A stretch of DNA of 64,000 nucleotides from NCBI GenBank assembly GCA_003331005.1, contig QENC01000001.1, forward strand, positions 1 through 64,000, in the 5' to 3' direction. Both the position numbers and the translations under genes were made by a program. The notes under the pieces were generated by a model. It had not been told where the DNA came from, ran no database searches, and worked only from the letters and a program-made list of their open reading frames with translations. This document shows positions 31,506 through 41,354 of this stretch, one piece after another. Source of the stretch: Candidatus Tokpelaia sp. JSC085 (GTDB lineage: Bacteria > Pseudomonadota > Alphaproteobacteria > Rhizobiales > Rhizobiaceae). Position 1 is the first letter of the stretch. The number at the start of each line of letters is the position of its first letter.

Positions 31506-32999
31506 ATGTTAAAGATCACAGCCTTGCTTGCTGCCTCCCTGTGCAGCAGTCTGCTGATTCTTTTCCCGACGTTAGATTGGGCAAAAGGACTCATAGAAAC
31601 TAAAAGGGCCGCAGAAGTACAAACGGAAGGTTCACTGGCTGTACTTGCACAAAAAGGGCGACTGCCAGTGATTCATACCATCGGACCAGCACATGTTTTT
31701 ACACTAACCAACGGACTTCAGATTGTTGTTCTGCCCAACCACCGTGCGCCAGTAGTGACACAGATGATTTGGTATCGTGCTGGTTCTGCGGATGAACCAC
31801 AGGGACGCACCGGCATTGCCCATTTTCTGGAACATTTAATGTTCAAGGGTACAGAAAAATATCCCAATGGAGAATTTTCCAAATTTGTATCACGCATTGG
31901 TGGCGAGGTCAACGCTTTTACAGCCTATGATTACACTGTCTATTATCAAAGTATCACTCCTGATTATCTGGGAGACATCATGCTACGTGAGTCTGATCGA
32001 ATGGAAAACCTCATTTTGAATGATCATGTTGTCGATCTGGAACGGCAGGTTATTCTTGAAGAGCGTCGTATGCGCATTGAAAACGATCCGGAAGCCATGC
32101 TTTCGGAGGAGTCACGTGCTGTACTCTATCTAAATAGTCCTTACCGTCATCCGATCATTGGCTGGAGACAGGAAATGGAAGAACTGACACGTGAGGATGC
32201 CTTGTCGTTTTATAACCAGTTCTATATGCCAGATAATGCCGTGGTGATCATTGCCGGTGATGTAACACCGGAGAAAGTACGAGAGCTTGCTATATCTAGC
32301 TATGGGAATATAAAAAAGAAGCGATCAGAAAAACTTGAGCGGATCCGCCCTCAGGAGCCAGTCAGCGACCCTTTCAGGGAAGTCACTAGGCGTGATCCAC
32401 GTGTCACGCAGGGGAGATATAAGCAATATTGGATCGTTCCCTCCTATCATAAAGCCCAGCCTGGTGAGGCTGAAGCACTGAAGCTTCTTGGTGAAATCCT
32501 CGGAGGCGATCTTCACGGTCGACTAGAGAAGAAACTAGTTGTTGAACGCGGGATTGCTGCATCTGTCGGTGCTGGCTATCGAGGTGTCACTCTTGATGAT
32601 GGTATATTTTATGTTTATGGTATGCCACGCGGCAAAGCGGAACTTGAGGAGGTGCGCTTGGCAGTCAATACCGAGATCATGGATATTATAAGGAATGGAA
32701 TCGATCAGGCAGAAGTTGAACGAGCGCGCAACCGCCTTGCAAAGGCGATGATTTTTGCGCTTGATAATCCGGTCGGGCTAGCGCAGCTTTATGGTGCCGC
32801 TCTTTCCAGCGGCCAGACGATTGAAGATATCAATGCATGGCAAGATAGGCTTCAGGCGATAACCCCAGTCGATATAAAGAATGTAGCGGAACGTTATCTT
32901 ATTCCAGAGCGTGGTGTTGTTTCAAGACTGTTACCAGCTTCCGATGGTGTTTCTGACAAAAATGCCCAGGAGAGCGCCAAGAAGATACGGGAACACTGA
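31506..32999 (+). CDS. M16 zinc metallopeptidase (catalytic partner)
   Basis: This is a pitrilysin-family periplasmic peptidase of 497 residues with an N-terminal signal segment (LLAASLCSSLLILFP). The inverted zinc motif HFLEH lies at about residues 106-110 (context TGIAHFLEHLMFKGTEKYP) and the third ligand glutamate lies in the VILEERRMR segment about 75 residues later. The second half is the inactive M16 repeat. The next gene encodes a shorter M16 protein without the zinc motif, so the two likely form a heterodimer as in related two-subunit M16 enzymes. Confidence 0.93.
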   Translation: MLKITALLAASLCSSLLILFPTLDWAKGLIETKRAAEVQTEGSLAVLAQKGRLPVIHTIGPAHVFTLTNGLQIVVLPNHRAPVVTQMIWYRAGSADEPQGRTGIAHFLEHLMFKGTEKYPNGEFSKFVSRIGGEVNAFTAYDYTVYYQSITPDYLGDIMLRESDRMENLILNDHVVDLERQVILEERRMRIENDPEAMLSEESRAVLYLNSPYRHPIIGWRQEMEELTREDALSFYNQFYMPDNAVVIIAGDVTPEKVRELAISSYGNIKKKRSEKLERIRPQEPVSDPFREVTRRDPRVTQGRYKQYWIVPSYHKAQPGEAEALKLLGEILGGDLHGRLEKKLVVERGIAASVGAGYRGVTLDDGIFYVYGMPRGKAELEEVRLAVNTEIMDIIRNGIDQAEVERARNRLAKAMIFALDNPVGLAQLYGAALSSGQTIEDINAWQDRLQAITPVDIKNVAERYLIPERGVVSRLLPASDGVSDKNAQESAKKIREH

Positions 33000-33025
33000 A
33001 TACTAAAGAGAGGATTATCCTGCGT

Positions 33026-34363
33026 ATGAAAAAAAACAGCTTCTTACGTAAGACCAAGACCATCGGATTTATTAGTGAGGTTCTATTCTGTTTTTTGTTT
33101 TTCATCACAGATGCAAGCGCAATTAAGATTCAGGATATCCACTCTTCCAAAGGAGTACATGCTTGGCTTGTCGAAGATTATACCGTCCCGGTGATTGCCA
33201 TGCAGTTCTCATTCAAAGGTGGTGCGGCTCAAGATCCTGTAGGAAAAGAGGGATTAACCAATCTGATGAGTGCTCTGCTTGACGAAGGGGCAGGTGATAT
33301 TCGCTTTGATGCGTTTCGGATGCAACTGAACGACCTTGGTGCTGATATGGCTTTTTCGGTGACGGGTGATTCAGTCCGGGGTCATTTATATGTACTGGCT
33401 AAAAACTGTGATAAGGCTATTGACCTTCTGGCGCTTACGATGCAAAAATCACGGTTTGATCAGGATGTCATCGATCGTATTCGTGATCAGTTGATTGCAA
33501 ATATTCATGCCTACGAACGTGATCCAATAGCCATTGCGCAGAATAAATTTTCTGCTATGGTTTATGGGAATCATCCTTATAGTCGTCGTTTTACAGGAAC
33601 GATCGAGACACTTGAGAAAATCGTCCGTGAAGATTTGGTTTCTGCTCATGCGCACGTGTTCGCGCGTGATAATCTGAAAATTGGCATTGTAGGTCCTGTA
33701 TCATCGGAAAAAGTAGAAGAAATTCTGGATCGTGTTTTTGGTTCTTTACCGCAAAAGGCAAAGTTGAAAAGCATCAAAAATGCTAAGTTGTATCTTGGCG
33801 GGATGACGACTGTTCATTATGAGATACCTCAAACCTCTATTATATTGCTTTATCCCGGTGTCAGTCGTGAAGACCCAGATTTTTTTGCTGCTTATCTGGC
33901 AAATTGCGTTTTAGGTGGGCCCGGTCTTGTCTCGCGTCTCTTTACAGAAATACGGGAAAAGCGTGGCTTGGCCTATAGTGTCAGTTCTCATCTTCAAACT
34001 TTTCATCATGCATCAATATTGACAATCTCAACCGGAACACGTGCTGATCGGGCGCGTGAATCGCTTGAGATGATTCGTAATGAAGTCAAGCGCATGACGA
34101 TAAAAGGGATTACTGCCGATGAGCTTTCTAAGGCTAAAAGCTATATCATTGGTTCCTTTGCAGTGCAGAATATGGGATCTTCCCCGGATATTGCCTCGAC
34201 CTTAGTGTGTTTGCAGGAATATAATTTGCCCGTTAACTATATTGAAAACCGCGCAGCACTGGTCAATGCAGTGACGCTAGATTCGGTGAACGCTATTGCC
34301 AAGAAACTTTTCCACGTTGAGCCAGCTATTCTAATAGTTGGTGCGAAAAGTAGGGAAGGATAG
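33026..34363 (+). CDS. M16-family peptidase-like protein (non-catalytic partner)
   Basis: This is a 445-residue exported protein with a hydrophobic N-terminal segment (VLFCFLFFITDASA). It has the M16 fold: FKGGAAQDPVGKEGLTNLMS at the position where active members have the zinc motif, and the C-terminal RLFTEIREKRGLAYSVSSHL signature. HxxEH is absent, replaced by LTNLMSALLDEG. It likely supports the upstream catalytic subunit, from which it is separated by 26 nt. Confidence 0.9.
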   Translation: MKKNSFLRKTKTIGFISEVLFCFLFFITDASAIKIQDIHSSKGVHAWLVEDYTVPVIAMQFSFKGGAAQDPVGKEGLTNLMSALLDEGAGDIRFDAFRMQLNDLGADMAFSVTGDSVRGHLYVLAKNCDKAIDLLALTMQKSRFDQDVIDRIRDQLIANIHAYERDPIAIAQNKFSAMVYGNHPYSRRFTGTIETLEKIVREDLVSAHAHVFARDNLKIGIVGPVSSEKVEEILDRVFGSLPQKAKLKSIKNAKLYLGGMTTVHYEIPQTSIILLYPGVSREDPDFFAAYLANCVLGGPGLVSRLFTEIREKRGLAYSVSSHLQTFHHASILTISTGTRADRARESLEMIRNEVKRMTIKGITADELSKAKSYIIGSFAVQNMGSSPDIASTLVCLQEYNLPVNYIENRAALVNAVTLDSVNAIAKKLFHVEPAILIVGAKSREG

Positions 34364-34440
34364 AGTAGGGGTTGTCATAGTAATAGACAGCATTTATTTT
34401 TTTTTAATCACTTTTATAATTTATTTTCCGGAGAGTAGAT

Positions 34441-35778
34441 ATGGAGTGCGCAGCGCAAGGGTTGATAGACAAGGCATCGGCTTTAGTGGATGCTGCAAGA
34501 CGAGTTGGTGCTGATGAAGCAGATGCCGTTGTCATCCACGCGCATGCTTACAGTATTAATGTGCGTTTAGGCAAGGTTGAAGCTACGGAATTTTCTGCAA
34601 GTGATATTTTAAGTCTACGTGTTTTTATTGGGAAGCGTATGGCCAGTGTCTCTGCCAATATGACTACTGAACCAGAGATGCTCGCCATACGTGCCATAAC
34701 GATGGCAAAAGTTTCTCCAGAAAACCCTTTTGAGGGGCTTGCGGATTCCTGTCAATTGATAGACAATCCTCATTGTCTCGACCTTTTTGATTCCTTTCAA
34801 CCTGATAGTACAAGACTGACCGAAGATGCTTTAGCGATAGAAAGTGCAGCTCTAGATGTTTGCGGTGTGACCAATTCAGGAGGGGCGGGTACATCTTACG
34901 GTATCGGAGGTCTTGTGTTAGTCACAAGCCGTGGTTTTTGCGGTCATTATATGTCTTCGCGCTTTGAAAGATCATGTAGTGTGATTGCAGGTGAAGGAAC
35001 ATCTATGGAGTGTGATTACGATTCCAGTTCTTCTTTGCATTTTGCTGATATGAAACCTTGTGAAATCGTGGGGAGATGTGCCGGTGAGCGTGTTGTACGT
35101 CGTCTTGGTCCCCGTCAGGCAGAAACAGGTGTGATTAATGCAATTTTTGATCCGCGTGTGGCGCGTAGTATTGCTGCACATCTTAGTGCTATGGTCAACG
35201 GTCTCTCAGTTGCTCGCAAGACAAGTTTGTTACGCGGCTATATGGGAAAGCGGATCATGCAACCGGGGATTAATGTAACCGATAATCCATTACGTAAACG
35301 GGGACATGGTTCCCGACCATTTGATGGAGAAGGAATTGGAGGTATACCTCTGGATATTGTAAAAGATGGTATTGTGAATAATTGGCTGTTATCTTCTTCT
35401 ACAGCTCGTGAGCTTGGACTTAAGAGTAATGGTCGTGCTATGCGTTCTTCTTCAGTTATTTCACCTGCCTGTACAAATTTTGCCATTGAGCCCGGGAGGA
35501 TTTCTCCTGAGGATATGATCGCTAATCTATCCAATGGTTTTTATGTGACAGAACTTTTTGGACATGGTGTTGATCTAGTAACAGGACAGTACAGCCGTGG
35601 TGCTTCCGGGTTTTGGATTAAGGATGGGGTGTTAGCCTATCCTGTGAGCGAGGTGACTCTTGCTTCTGATCTTTTGCATATGTTCGCTCATCTCACGCCG
35701 GCAGATGATCTTGATCGATGCTACAGTATAGCGTCTCCAACTTTGTTGATTGAAGGAATAACGCTTGCCGGCAAATGA
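34441..35778 (+). CDS. pmbA: PmbA/TldE-type metalloprotease homologue
   Basis: This is a TldD/PmbA-family protein of 445 residues. In enterobacteria TldD/TldE process peptides such as microcin B17 and CcdA; TldE lacks the zinc ligands. Family features include the GADEADAVVIHA start, LRVFIGKRMASVSANM and the C-terminal GRISPEDMIANLSNGFYVTELFGHG. The HExxxH motif of TldD is not seen, so PmbA/TldE is the better match. No TldD partner lies in the window. The stop overlaps the next start (ATGA). Confidence 0.9.
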   Translation: MECAAQGLIDKASALVDAARRVGADEADAVVIHAHAYSINVRLGKVEATEFSASDILSLRVFIGKRMASVSANMTTEPEMLAIRAITMAKVSPENPFEGLADSCQLIDNPHCLDLFDSFQPDSTRLTEDALAIESAALDVCGVTNSGGAGTSYGIGGLVLVTSRGFCGHYMSSRFERSCSVIAGEGTSMECDYDSSSSLHFADMKPCEIVGRCAGERVVRRLGPRQAETGVINAIFDPRVARSIAAHLSAMVNGLSVARKTSLLRGYMGKRIMQPGINVTDNPLRKRGHGSRPFDGEGIGGIPLDIVKDGIVNNWLLSSSTARELGLKSNGRAMRSSSVISPACTNFAIEPGRISPEDMIANLSNGFYVTELFGHGVDLVTGQYSRGASGFWIKDGVLAYPVSEVTLASDLLHMFAHLTPADDLDRCYSIASPTLLIEGITLAGK

Positions 35779-36587
35779 GTAGATCCTATATGGAAATGGA
35801 AGATGATCTCACATTGCTGAGTTGGACCGCCCGTGAGGCTGGGAAGATCGCCATGCGTTACTTCCAGCAAGCGCAGAAAGTTTGGGTAAAATCTAGCAAT
35901 TCTCCAGTCAGTGAAGCTGATTTTGCTGTTGATTCTTTTCTTAAACGTGAATTATTATCTGCGAGACCTGATTACGGCTGGATATCCGAAGAAAGTCGCG
36001 ATGATCGTACCAAAGATACCAAAGATACTTACTCTCGCTTCTTTGTTGTTGATCCAATTGATGGGACGCGTGGTTTTATCGAGCGAAAGACTGGATGGTG
36101 TATTTCAATTGCGGTTGTTGAAGATGGACGACCGATTGTTGGCGTGCTTGAATGTCCAGCCAAGAGAGAGCAGTTTCTGACGAAGATAGGAACCCCGGCA
36201 TTGCTAAATGGTCAGGTCATCAGAGTCGCTCTTTCAGGTGCACGTAGCAGGCTCCTTATTTTCTGCCAGAAGTCGATTCTCAACCGGTTACCAGCACCTT
36301 TTGTGCAATCTGTAACGCCAGATACAAGTATACCGTCTCTCGCATATCGGCTTGCATTGTTAAGCAGCGGTAGGCTCGATGTTGTCTTTATCCGATCTGG
36401 TTGCCACGATTGGGATATCGCTGCTGCGGATATCATTCTGAAGCAGAGCGGTGGCACGCTTGCAGGGATGACAGGGCATCCCATACGATACCATCGCCCA
36501 TCATCTTGTCATGGTTTTTTGCTTGCCTGCGGAAACGATATGTTTCAAAGTATAGTAGATATTGCCTCCCAGGCTGATTTCAACTGA
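35775..36587 (+). CDS. Inositol-monophosphatase-family phosphatase (CysQ-like)
   Basis: This is a 270-residue Mg2+/Li+-sensitive phosphatase family member. The metal-binding motifs are WISEES (about 73-78), DPIDGTRGF (about 92-100) and CHDWDIAAADII (about 209-220). In relatives this gene, next to pmbA, is annotated as 3'(2'),5'-bisphosphate nucleotidase or inositol monophosphatase; sequence alone does not decide the substrate. Translation is coupled to pmbA through an ATGA overlap. The small DUF4170 gene that I recall following it in relatives is not visible in the 229-nt gap downstream. Confidence 0.88.
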   Translation: MSRSYMEMEDDLTLLSWTAREAGKIAMRYFQQAQKVWVKSSNSPVSEADFAVDSFLKRELLSARPDYGWISEESRDDRTKDTKDTYSRFFVVDPIDGTRGFIERKTGWCISIAVVEDGRPIVGVLECPAKREQFLTKIGTPALLNGQVIRVALSGARSRLLIFCQKSILNRLPAPFVQSVTPDTSIPSLAYRLALLSSGRLDVVFIRSGCHDWDIAAADIILKQSGGTLAGMTGHPIRYHRPSSCHGFLLACGNDMFQSIVDIASQADFN

Positions 36588-36816
36588 TCAGTTCCACATA
36601 CGATTAATAATGCAGTTTCTGCAGGATACAAATCCTTGACTGCTAAGAGTCAATGATTCAATAAGTACAGAAAGACGAGGAAAATGTTTATAGCATAGCA
36701 TTTTAGTGGGATTCTCCTGACCGTTTTTAGACTTTCATTCAAGAATACACTACATATTATATTGTCGAATGTGTTATCCTCAAATTTGGGAAGGGGAATA
36801 AATATACGGTGCGATT

Positions 36817-37554
36817 TTGAAACGGTTCTGGAGAAAAATCCGCAAACTATTTGTGGATTCATATGTGATCAGGCAGATTCTGATAGCACTTGTTATTAAT
36901 TATTTACGTCTGGTGTACTGGACCAATCCATTGGTCAAAGGATCAGATGATCCTCGTGAAGCACATGGAAAATATAACCCGTTTATCATTACGTTCTGGC
37001 ATGGCCGCCATATTATGGGTCCTTTCTTGCGTCCACGTGGAGAAAGAATCATGGCCATGTTTTCGCGGTCCCCCGATGCAGAACTGAATGCCTGTATAGG
37101 AGCGAAGCTTGGTCTTGAAACAGTACGTGGATCTGGCGGTAGGGATGATGCAAAGCACAACATGGAGAAAGGAGGTGCACGGGCACTACTGATCTTGAAA
37201 AAGGCTTTACGAGATTGCATAACAACAGCTATGATTGCTGATGTTGCCCATAGCAAAGTCAAAGTACGCGAGGCAGGCCGGGGTATTATTCTTCTTGCAA
37301 AACTTTCTGGACGGCCAATTATACCTTATATCTATGCCTTTTCAAGGGAAAAAATTCTGGAAAAGACATGGGATAAAACCGCAATACCTTTACCTTTTGG
37401 CCGCTCTGTCTTTTTGATGGGAGATGCTTTTTATGTTCCTCAGGATGCAGATCATGCATTGTTAGAGAAAAGACGGCTTGAACTAACAAGAATCATGAAT
37501 GGTTTGACGGAGCAGGCATATGCTTGCCTGAAAAAAGGCGATAAAGGGAGATAA
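36817..37554 (+). CDS. DUF374 lysophospholipid acyltransferase-family protein
   Basis: This is a 245-residue membrane-associated protein of the LPLAT superfamily (DUF374). The acyltransferase motif is the FWHGRH variant at about residue 60, followed by SRSPDAELN, RGSGGRDD and the GRGIILLAKLSGRPIIPY segment. The start is TTG at 36817; a GGGAAGGGGA stretch lies about 20 nt upstream, so the start is uncertain. Its place just before waaA and lpxK points to lipid A or lipopolysaccharide maturation, though the acyl donor and acceptor are unknown. Confidence 0.85.
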   Translation: MKRFWRKIRKLFVDSYVIRQILIALVINYLRLVYWTNPLVKGSDDPREAHGKYNPFIITFWHGRHIMGPFLRPRGERIMAMFSRSPDAELNACIGAKLGLETVRGSGGRDDAKHNMEKGGARALLILKKALRDCITTAMIADVAHSKVKVREAGRGIILLAKLSGRPIIPYIYAFSREKILEKTWDKTAIPLPFGRSVFLMGDAFYVPQDADHALLEKRRLELTRIMNGLTEQAYACLKKGDKGR

Positions 37555-37561
37555 GGACTGC

Positions 37562-38872
37562 ATGAAGAATGTTCGGGCAGCTCTAATGCTTTTTGTCTAT
37601 CGCAGCATTGGCATGCTGATACGACCGCTTATTCCATTTTATCTTTCATGGCGAGCAGTCTGTGGAAAGGAGGAAATGAATCGCCGCCATGAACGGATAG
37701 GACAACCTTCAAGAATACGTCCCAAGGGACCGCTCATTTGGCTGCATGCAGCCAGTGTAGGTGAGACAATAGCGCTAATACCACTTCTAGAGCAGATTCT
37801 TTCTAGTCAAGTCAATATTCTATTGACCACTGGCACGGTCACTTCGGCACAGCTTGTGACAAAGCATTTTGCAAACAGGCTTGTGCATCAATATGTCCCG
37901 CTGGATTTTTCAGGAGTTATGCGCCGTTTTCTTGAGCATTGGAAGCCGAATCTTGTGCTTATTTGTGAGTCTGAAATTTGGCCTGTGAGGATCTGTGAAC
38001 TGGCACAACACCACATTCCGCAAATTCTTCTTAATGCTAAACTGTCTGAACGGTCTTGCAAAGCTTGGAAGCAATATGCTGTCTTTGCCCATGAGATTTT
38101 TTCAGAATTTGCTGTAGTTATATGCCAGTCTGATGCTGATGCTGAACGATATAGGATGCTTGGTGCACAAAATGTGATTGTTGCCGGAAATCTCAAATCG
38201 GATGTTGTTCTGCCTGCCCATGTACAGGATCTCAAAACCTATCGCCATGCAATCAGCCAAAGGCCAATATGGGCTGCCGTTTCCACGCATGAAGGAGAGG
38301 AATTGATAGCATCCCAAGTGCATACAATTTTGCGCAAGCGTTACCCTACTCTTCTGACAATTATTGTTCCACGGCATCCAGAGCGTGTGTCAATGATTAT
38401 AAATAAACTGAAAAGGAAAGATTATGTTTGTGTCCGAAAAAGTCTGAATGAACTGCCGACAGCACGGACTGATATTTTGCTCGGTGATACAATTGGTGAG
38501 ATGGGATTTTATCTAAGATTGACTGAAATTGCCTTTATAGGGAAATCATTGATGGCAGAAGGTGGGCATAATCCACTGGAACCAGCTCTGATCGGCGCGG
38601 CTATTCTGAGTGGTCCCAATATTGGAAATTTCAGAGAAATCTATGACGAACTCATGGCAAACAACGCAGTGCGATTCGTTTTTGATTCCACCATGTTGGC
38701 AGAGCATGTGCATTATCTACTGGAGAGATCGGATGTGCGTAGAGAAATGATTGAATCTGGTCGTCACACTGTTGCCAAGCTATGTGGCGCTCTTGACAGG
38801 ACTTTTGATGTTCTGAAACCGTTTTTACACCCTTTGATCCTAGATGCCAAGCGGTATAGCCATGGCCAATAA
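37562..38872 (+). CDS. waaA: 3-deoxy-D-manno-octulosonic acid transferase
   Basis: WaaA (KdtA) transfers Kdo from CMP-Kdo to lipid IVA at the inner face of the inner membrane. The 436-residue protein has an N-terminal anchor, the IWLHAASVGET motif near residue 58, FLEHWKPNLVLICESEIWP, and the C-terminal GGHNPLEPA nucleotide-sugar-binding motif near residue 340. It starts 7 nt after the acyltransferase and overlaps lpxK by 11 nt, forming a lipid A/Kdo operon. Confidence 0.96.
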   Translation: MKNVRAALMLFVYRSIGMLIRPLIPFYLSWRAVCGKEEMNRRHERIGQPSRIRPKGPLIWLHAASVGETIALIPLLEQILSSQVNILLTTGTVTSAQLVTKHFANRLVHQYVPLDFSGVMRRFLEHWKPNLVLICESEIWPVRICELAQHHIPQILLNAKLSERSCKAWKQYAVFAHEIFSEFAVVICQSDADAERYRMLGAQNVIVAGNLKSDVVLPAHVQDLKTYRHAISQRPIWAAVSTHEGEELIASQVHTILRKRYPTLLTIIVPRHPERVSMIINKLKRKDYVCVRKSLNELPTARTDILLGDTIGEMGFYLRLTEIAFIGKSLMAEGGHNPLEPALIGAAILSGPNIGNFREIYDELMANNAVRFVFDSTMLAEHVHYLLERSDVRREMIESGRHTVAKLCGALDRTFDVLKPFLHPLILDAKRYSHGQ

Positions 38873-39905
38873 GGCGCCTGCCTTTTGGTGGAAAAAGCCT
38901 GGACTTGCTAGCCGACTTTTGACCCCTGCTGCAATGGCTTATGGTTATTTTGCCCAACGAAACATAGAAAATCGTATTCCATCAGTCGTTGATCTGCCTG
39001 TTTTATGCATTGGGAATTTCACGCTAGGCGGTACTGGGAAAACACCGGTTGCTATTGCTTTTGCACAAGTAGCAAGAAAGTGTGGATATGAACCGGGCAT
39101 TGTTTCACGAGGATTCGGTGGTACTGTGCATGGTGTCCATATGGTTGATGTAACACGAGATTGTGCGCGCATAGTAGGAGATGAGCCACTTTTATTAGCA
39201 GAACATGCCAGGGTTGTGGTAGCAAGTGACCGTTATGCTGCTGCTAGGATGCTAAAAGATACTGGTTGTAATATAATCTTAATGGATGACGGCTTTCAAA
39301 GTCGGCGTCTTTACGCCGATTATACCTTGCTAGTTGTCGACGCTATCCGTGGTTTCGGGAACAGAAAAATATTTCCGTCGGGACCGTTGCGCGCGCCGCT
39401 AGCAACACAAATCACCTACACAGATAGTATTCTAATCATTGGTGATGGTGTAGGTGTAGGACAGGATTGTCATGTGGCTCACACGAAAAAGCCGGTTTAT
39501 CATGCTAAGCTTGTACCATTAGCAAATGCTCAAGTGGCAGGACGCCAATTTCTAGCCTTTGCAGGAATTGGTCATCCGCAGAAATTCTTTGAAAGCGTGA
39601 AAGCACTAGGAGGCATTATTAAAAAAGAATATGTTTTTGCAGATCATTATTTTTTCAGTGAATCTGATATCAAAAACATAGCTGCTAGTGCTAAAGCACA
39701 CAAGCTGACCATTGCTACCACCGCTAAGGATTATGTACGTCTTAAAACCACCAGGCTCAGCAAAAAGCTTGAAGAGATCATTGTATTTGATGTTCATGTG
39801 ACTTTTGAAGTGGAAGATTGCTGTGTAAATCTCTTGACTGAGATGTTAGCACGTTATCGTGCCCGTCCTAATCTGCTATCCAGATCCTTGATAAAAAATA
39901 GATAA
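38862..39905 (+). CDS. lpxK: Tetraacyldisaccharide 4'-kinase
   Basis: LpxK phosphorylates the 4' position of the lipid A disaccharide precursor at the membrane. Walker A is GNFTLGGTGKTP (about 52-63), and the MDDGFQSRRL signature is near residue 145. The N-terminus APAFWWKKPG and first helix bind the membrane. I chose ATG 38862 to match the family start; an in-frame ATG at 38844 is also possible, and both overlap the end of waaA. 347 residues is normal. Confidence 0.95.
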   Translation: MANKAPAFWWKKPGLASRLLTPAAMAYGYFAQRNIENRIPSVVDLPVLCIGNFTLGGTGKTPVAIAFAQVARKCGYEPGIVSRGFGGTVHGVHMVDVTRDCARIVGDEPLLLAEHARVVVASDRYAAARMLKDTGCNIILMDDGFQSRRLYADYTLLVVDAIRGFGNRKIFPSGPLRAPLATQITYTDSILIIGDGVGVGQDCHVAHTKKPVYHAKLVPLANAQVAGRQFLAFAGIGHPQKFFESVKALGGIIKKEYVFADHYFFSESDIKNIAASAKAHKLTIATTAKDYVRLKTTRLSKKLEEIIVFDVHVTFEVEDCCVNLLTEMLARYRARPNLLSRSLIKNR

Positions 39906-40053
39906 TTTAAAAAAGATTATTTTTCAATCCGATTTCAGAGACTTTCAAGAGTAAAATGTATATGTCTTCTCTATTCTATATGAGATCAAAACATGCTTAA
40001 TAATTTAAGTTTAATACTTATCTTTTTATAAAAGAACAAATACGTGAACTAAA

Positions 40054-41157
40054 ATGAAAAATTTTCTTTGGCATGCTGTACGACGACTTTTGTTCGCGAT
40101 GGAACCTGAAAAAGCCCATAATCTTGTGATCTGCGCTCTTAACTATGGAATCCTGGGTGTCAGGCAGCAAGTTACTAACAAAGTTTTGCGTCTTTCTGTT
40201 GCCAGTATTGATTTTCCCAACCCATTGGGGATGGCAGCTGGCTTTGATAAGGATGCAAAAATTTCTGATGCTATTTTGAAACTTGGATTCGGCTTTGTTG
40301 AAATTGGAACCATTACGCCTTTGCCACAAAAGGGCAATGTACAACCGCGTATGTTCCGGTTACCACAGGATCAGGCCATTATAAACCGTATGGGTTTTAA
40401 TAATGCAGGATATGATGTCGCTTGCAAGCGTCTTGCTGCACACAGAGGAGATGGGAGAATTATCGGCATTAATATTGGGACTAATAAAGATTCCAGCAAC
40501 CGTATTGCAGACTATGTAAGGGGCATTGAATATTGTTATCATGTCTCTAATTATTTTGCTCTGAATGTTTCTTCACCTAATACACTAGGTCTGCGTTCCT
40601 TACAGGAACGTGACAACCTCAGGCTACTATTGGATGAGATTTTTTTAGTCCGTGACCGAAAAATGGATGAAACAGGGCGCTTCTGTCCTATTTTTCTTAA
40701 AATTGCACCCGATTTCACTGAAAAAGAGTTAGATGATATTGCTACAGAGGTTTTATCAAGCAAACTAGATGGTCTTATTGTTGCAAATACAACAGTTTTA
40801 CGTACGACCGGCTTAGCCAAGAAGCATAAACACGCTCATGAATCTGGCGGTTTATCTGGTGTACCACTGTTTCAACTCTCAACAACTGTTCTTGCAAAAA
40901 TGCGCAAACGTTTGGGACGGAAATATCCACTTATTGGTGTTGGCGGTATTACGAACACAGAAACGGCACTGGAAAAGATAAGGGCTGGTGCCGATTTGCT
41001 ACAGCTCTATAGCGGTCTAATTTATCATGGGCCCAATATAGCAAAAGATATTCTTGAAGGTTTTATTTCAACCTGTTATCGGGATGGAGTCAATAATATT
41101 GCTGAATACCGGGACCAACATCTTGAAAAATGGGCAAACAAGAGTATGGAATTGTAG
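40054..41157 (+). CDS. pyrD: Dihydroorotate dehydrogenase (quinone), class 2
   Basis: PyrD oxidises dihydroorotate to orotate in pyrimidine synthesis and passes electrons to ubiquinone at the membrane. The 367-residue protein has the class 2 N-terminal membrane helix region and NPLGMAAGFDKDAKISDA near residue 55. The catalytic serine lies in ALNVSSPNTLGLR near residue 170, and the FMN-binding GVGGI and AGADLLQLYSGLIY motifs follow. The length and helix exclude class 1. The gene stands alone between lpxK and tRNA-His. Confidence 0.97.
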   Translation: MKNFLWHAVRRLLFAMEPEKAHNLVICALNYGILGVRQQVTNKVLRLSVASIDFPNPLGMAAGFDKDAKISDAILKLGFGFVEIGTITPLPQKGNVQPRMFRLPQDQAIINRMGFNNAGYDVACKRLAAHRGDGRIIGINIGTNKDSSNRIADYVRGIEYCYHVSNYFALNVSSPNTLGLRSLQERDNLRLLLDEIFLVRDRKMDETGRFCPIFLKIAPDFTEKELDDIATEVLSSKLDGLIVANTTVLRTTGLAKKHKHAHESGGLSGVPLFQLSTTVLAKMRKRLGRKYPLIGVGGITNTETALEKIRAGADLLQLYSGLIYHGPNIAKDILEGFISTCYRDGVNNIAEYRDQHLEKWANKSMEL

Positions 41158-41277
41158 TCTTTTTAAAACTTTATGGAAAAAATAATACGAACCTGTGGAG
41201 ATTCTATTGCAAAAAATTGCAATTCTTCGTATTGCACCAAATGTAAAAGCATTCTTAATTTCATGGAATATGAGGAT

Positions 41278-41354
41278 GCGGTCGTAGCTCAGTTGGTTAG
41301 AGCGCAGGTTTGTGGCACCTGAGGTCGTAGGTTCAATCCCTACCGACCGTACCA
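41278..41354 (+). tRNA. trnH: tRNA-His (anticodon GTG), A73 type without G-1
   Basis: This is a 77-nt cloverleaf: acceptor GCGGTCG with CGACCGT, anticodon stem CAGGT/ACCTG, anticodon GTG at 41312-41314, T loop TTCAATC, and encoded CCA. The discriminator is A (41351) and the base before position 1 is T, not G. Most bacteria have G-1:C73 in tRNA-His, but a large group of alphaproteobacteria is known to have lost it and to use A73, which this fits. Confidence 0.95.

Noticed and set aside
33026-34363. Second M16 gene counted as a dead protease
   Set aside because: Non-catalytic M16 subunits paired with an active one are a known arrangement; the frame is intact.
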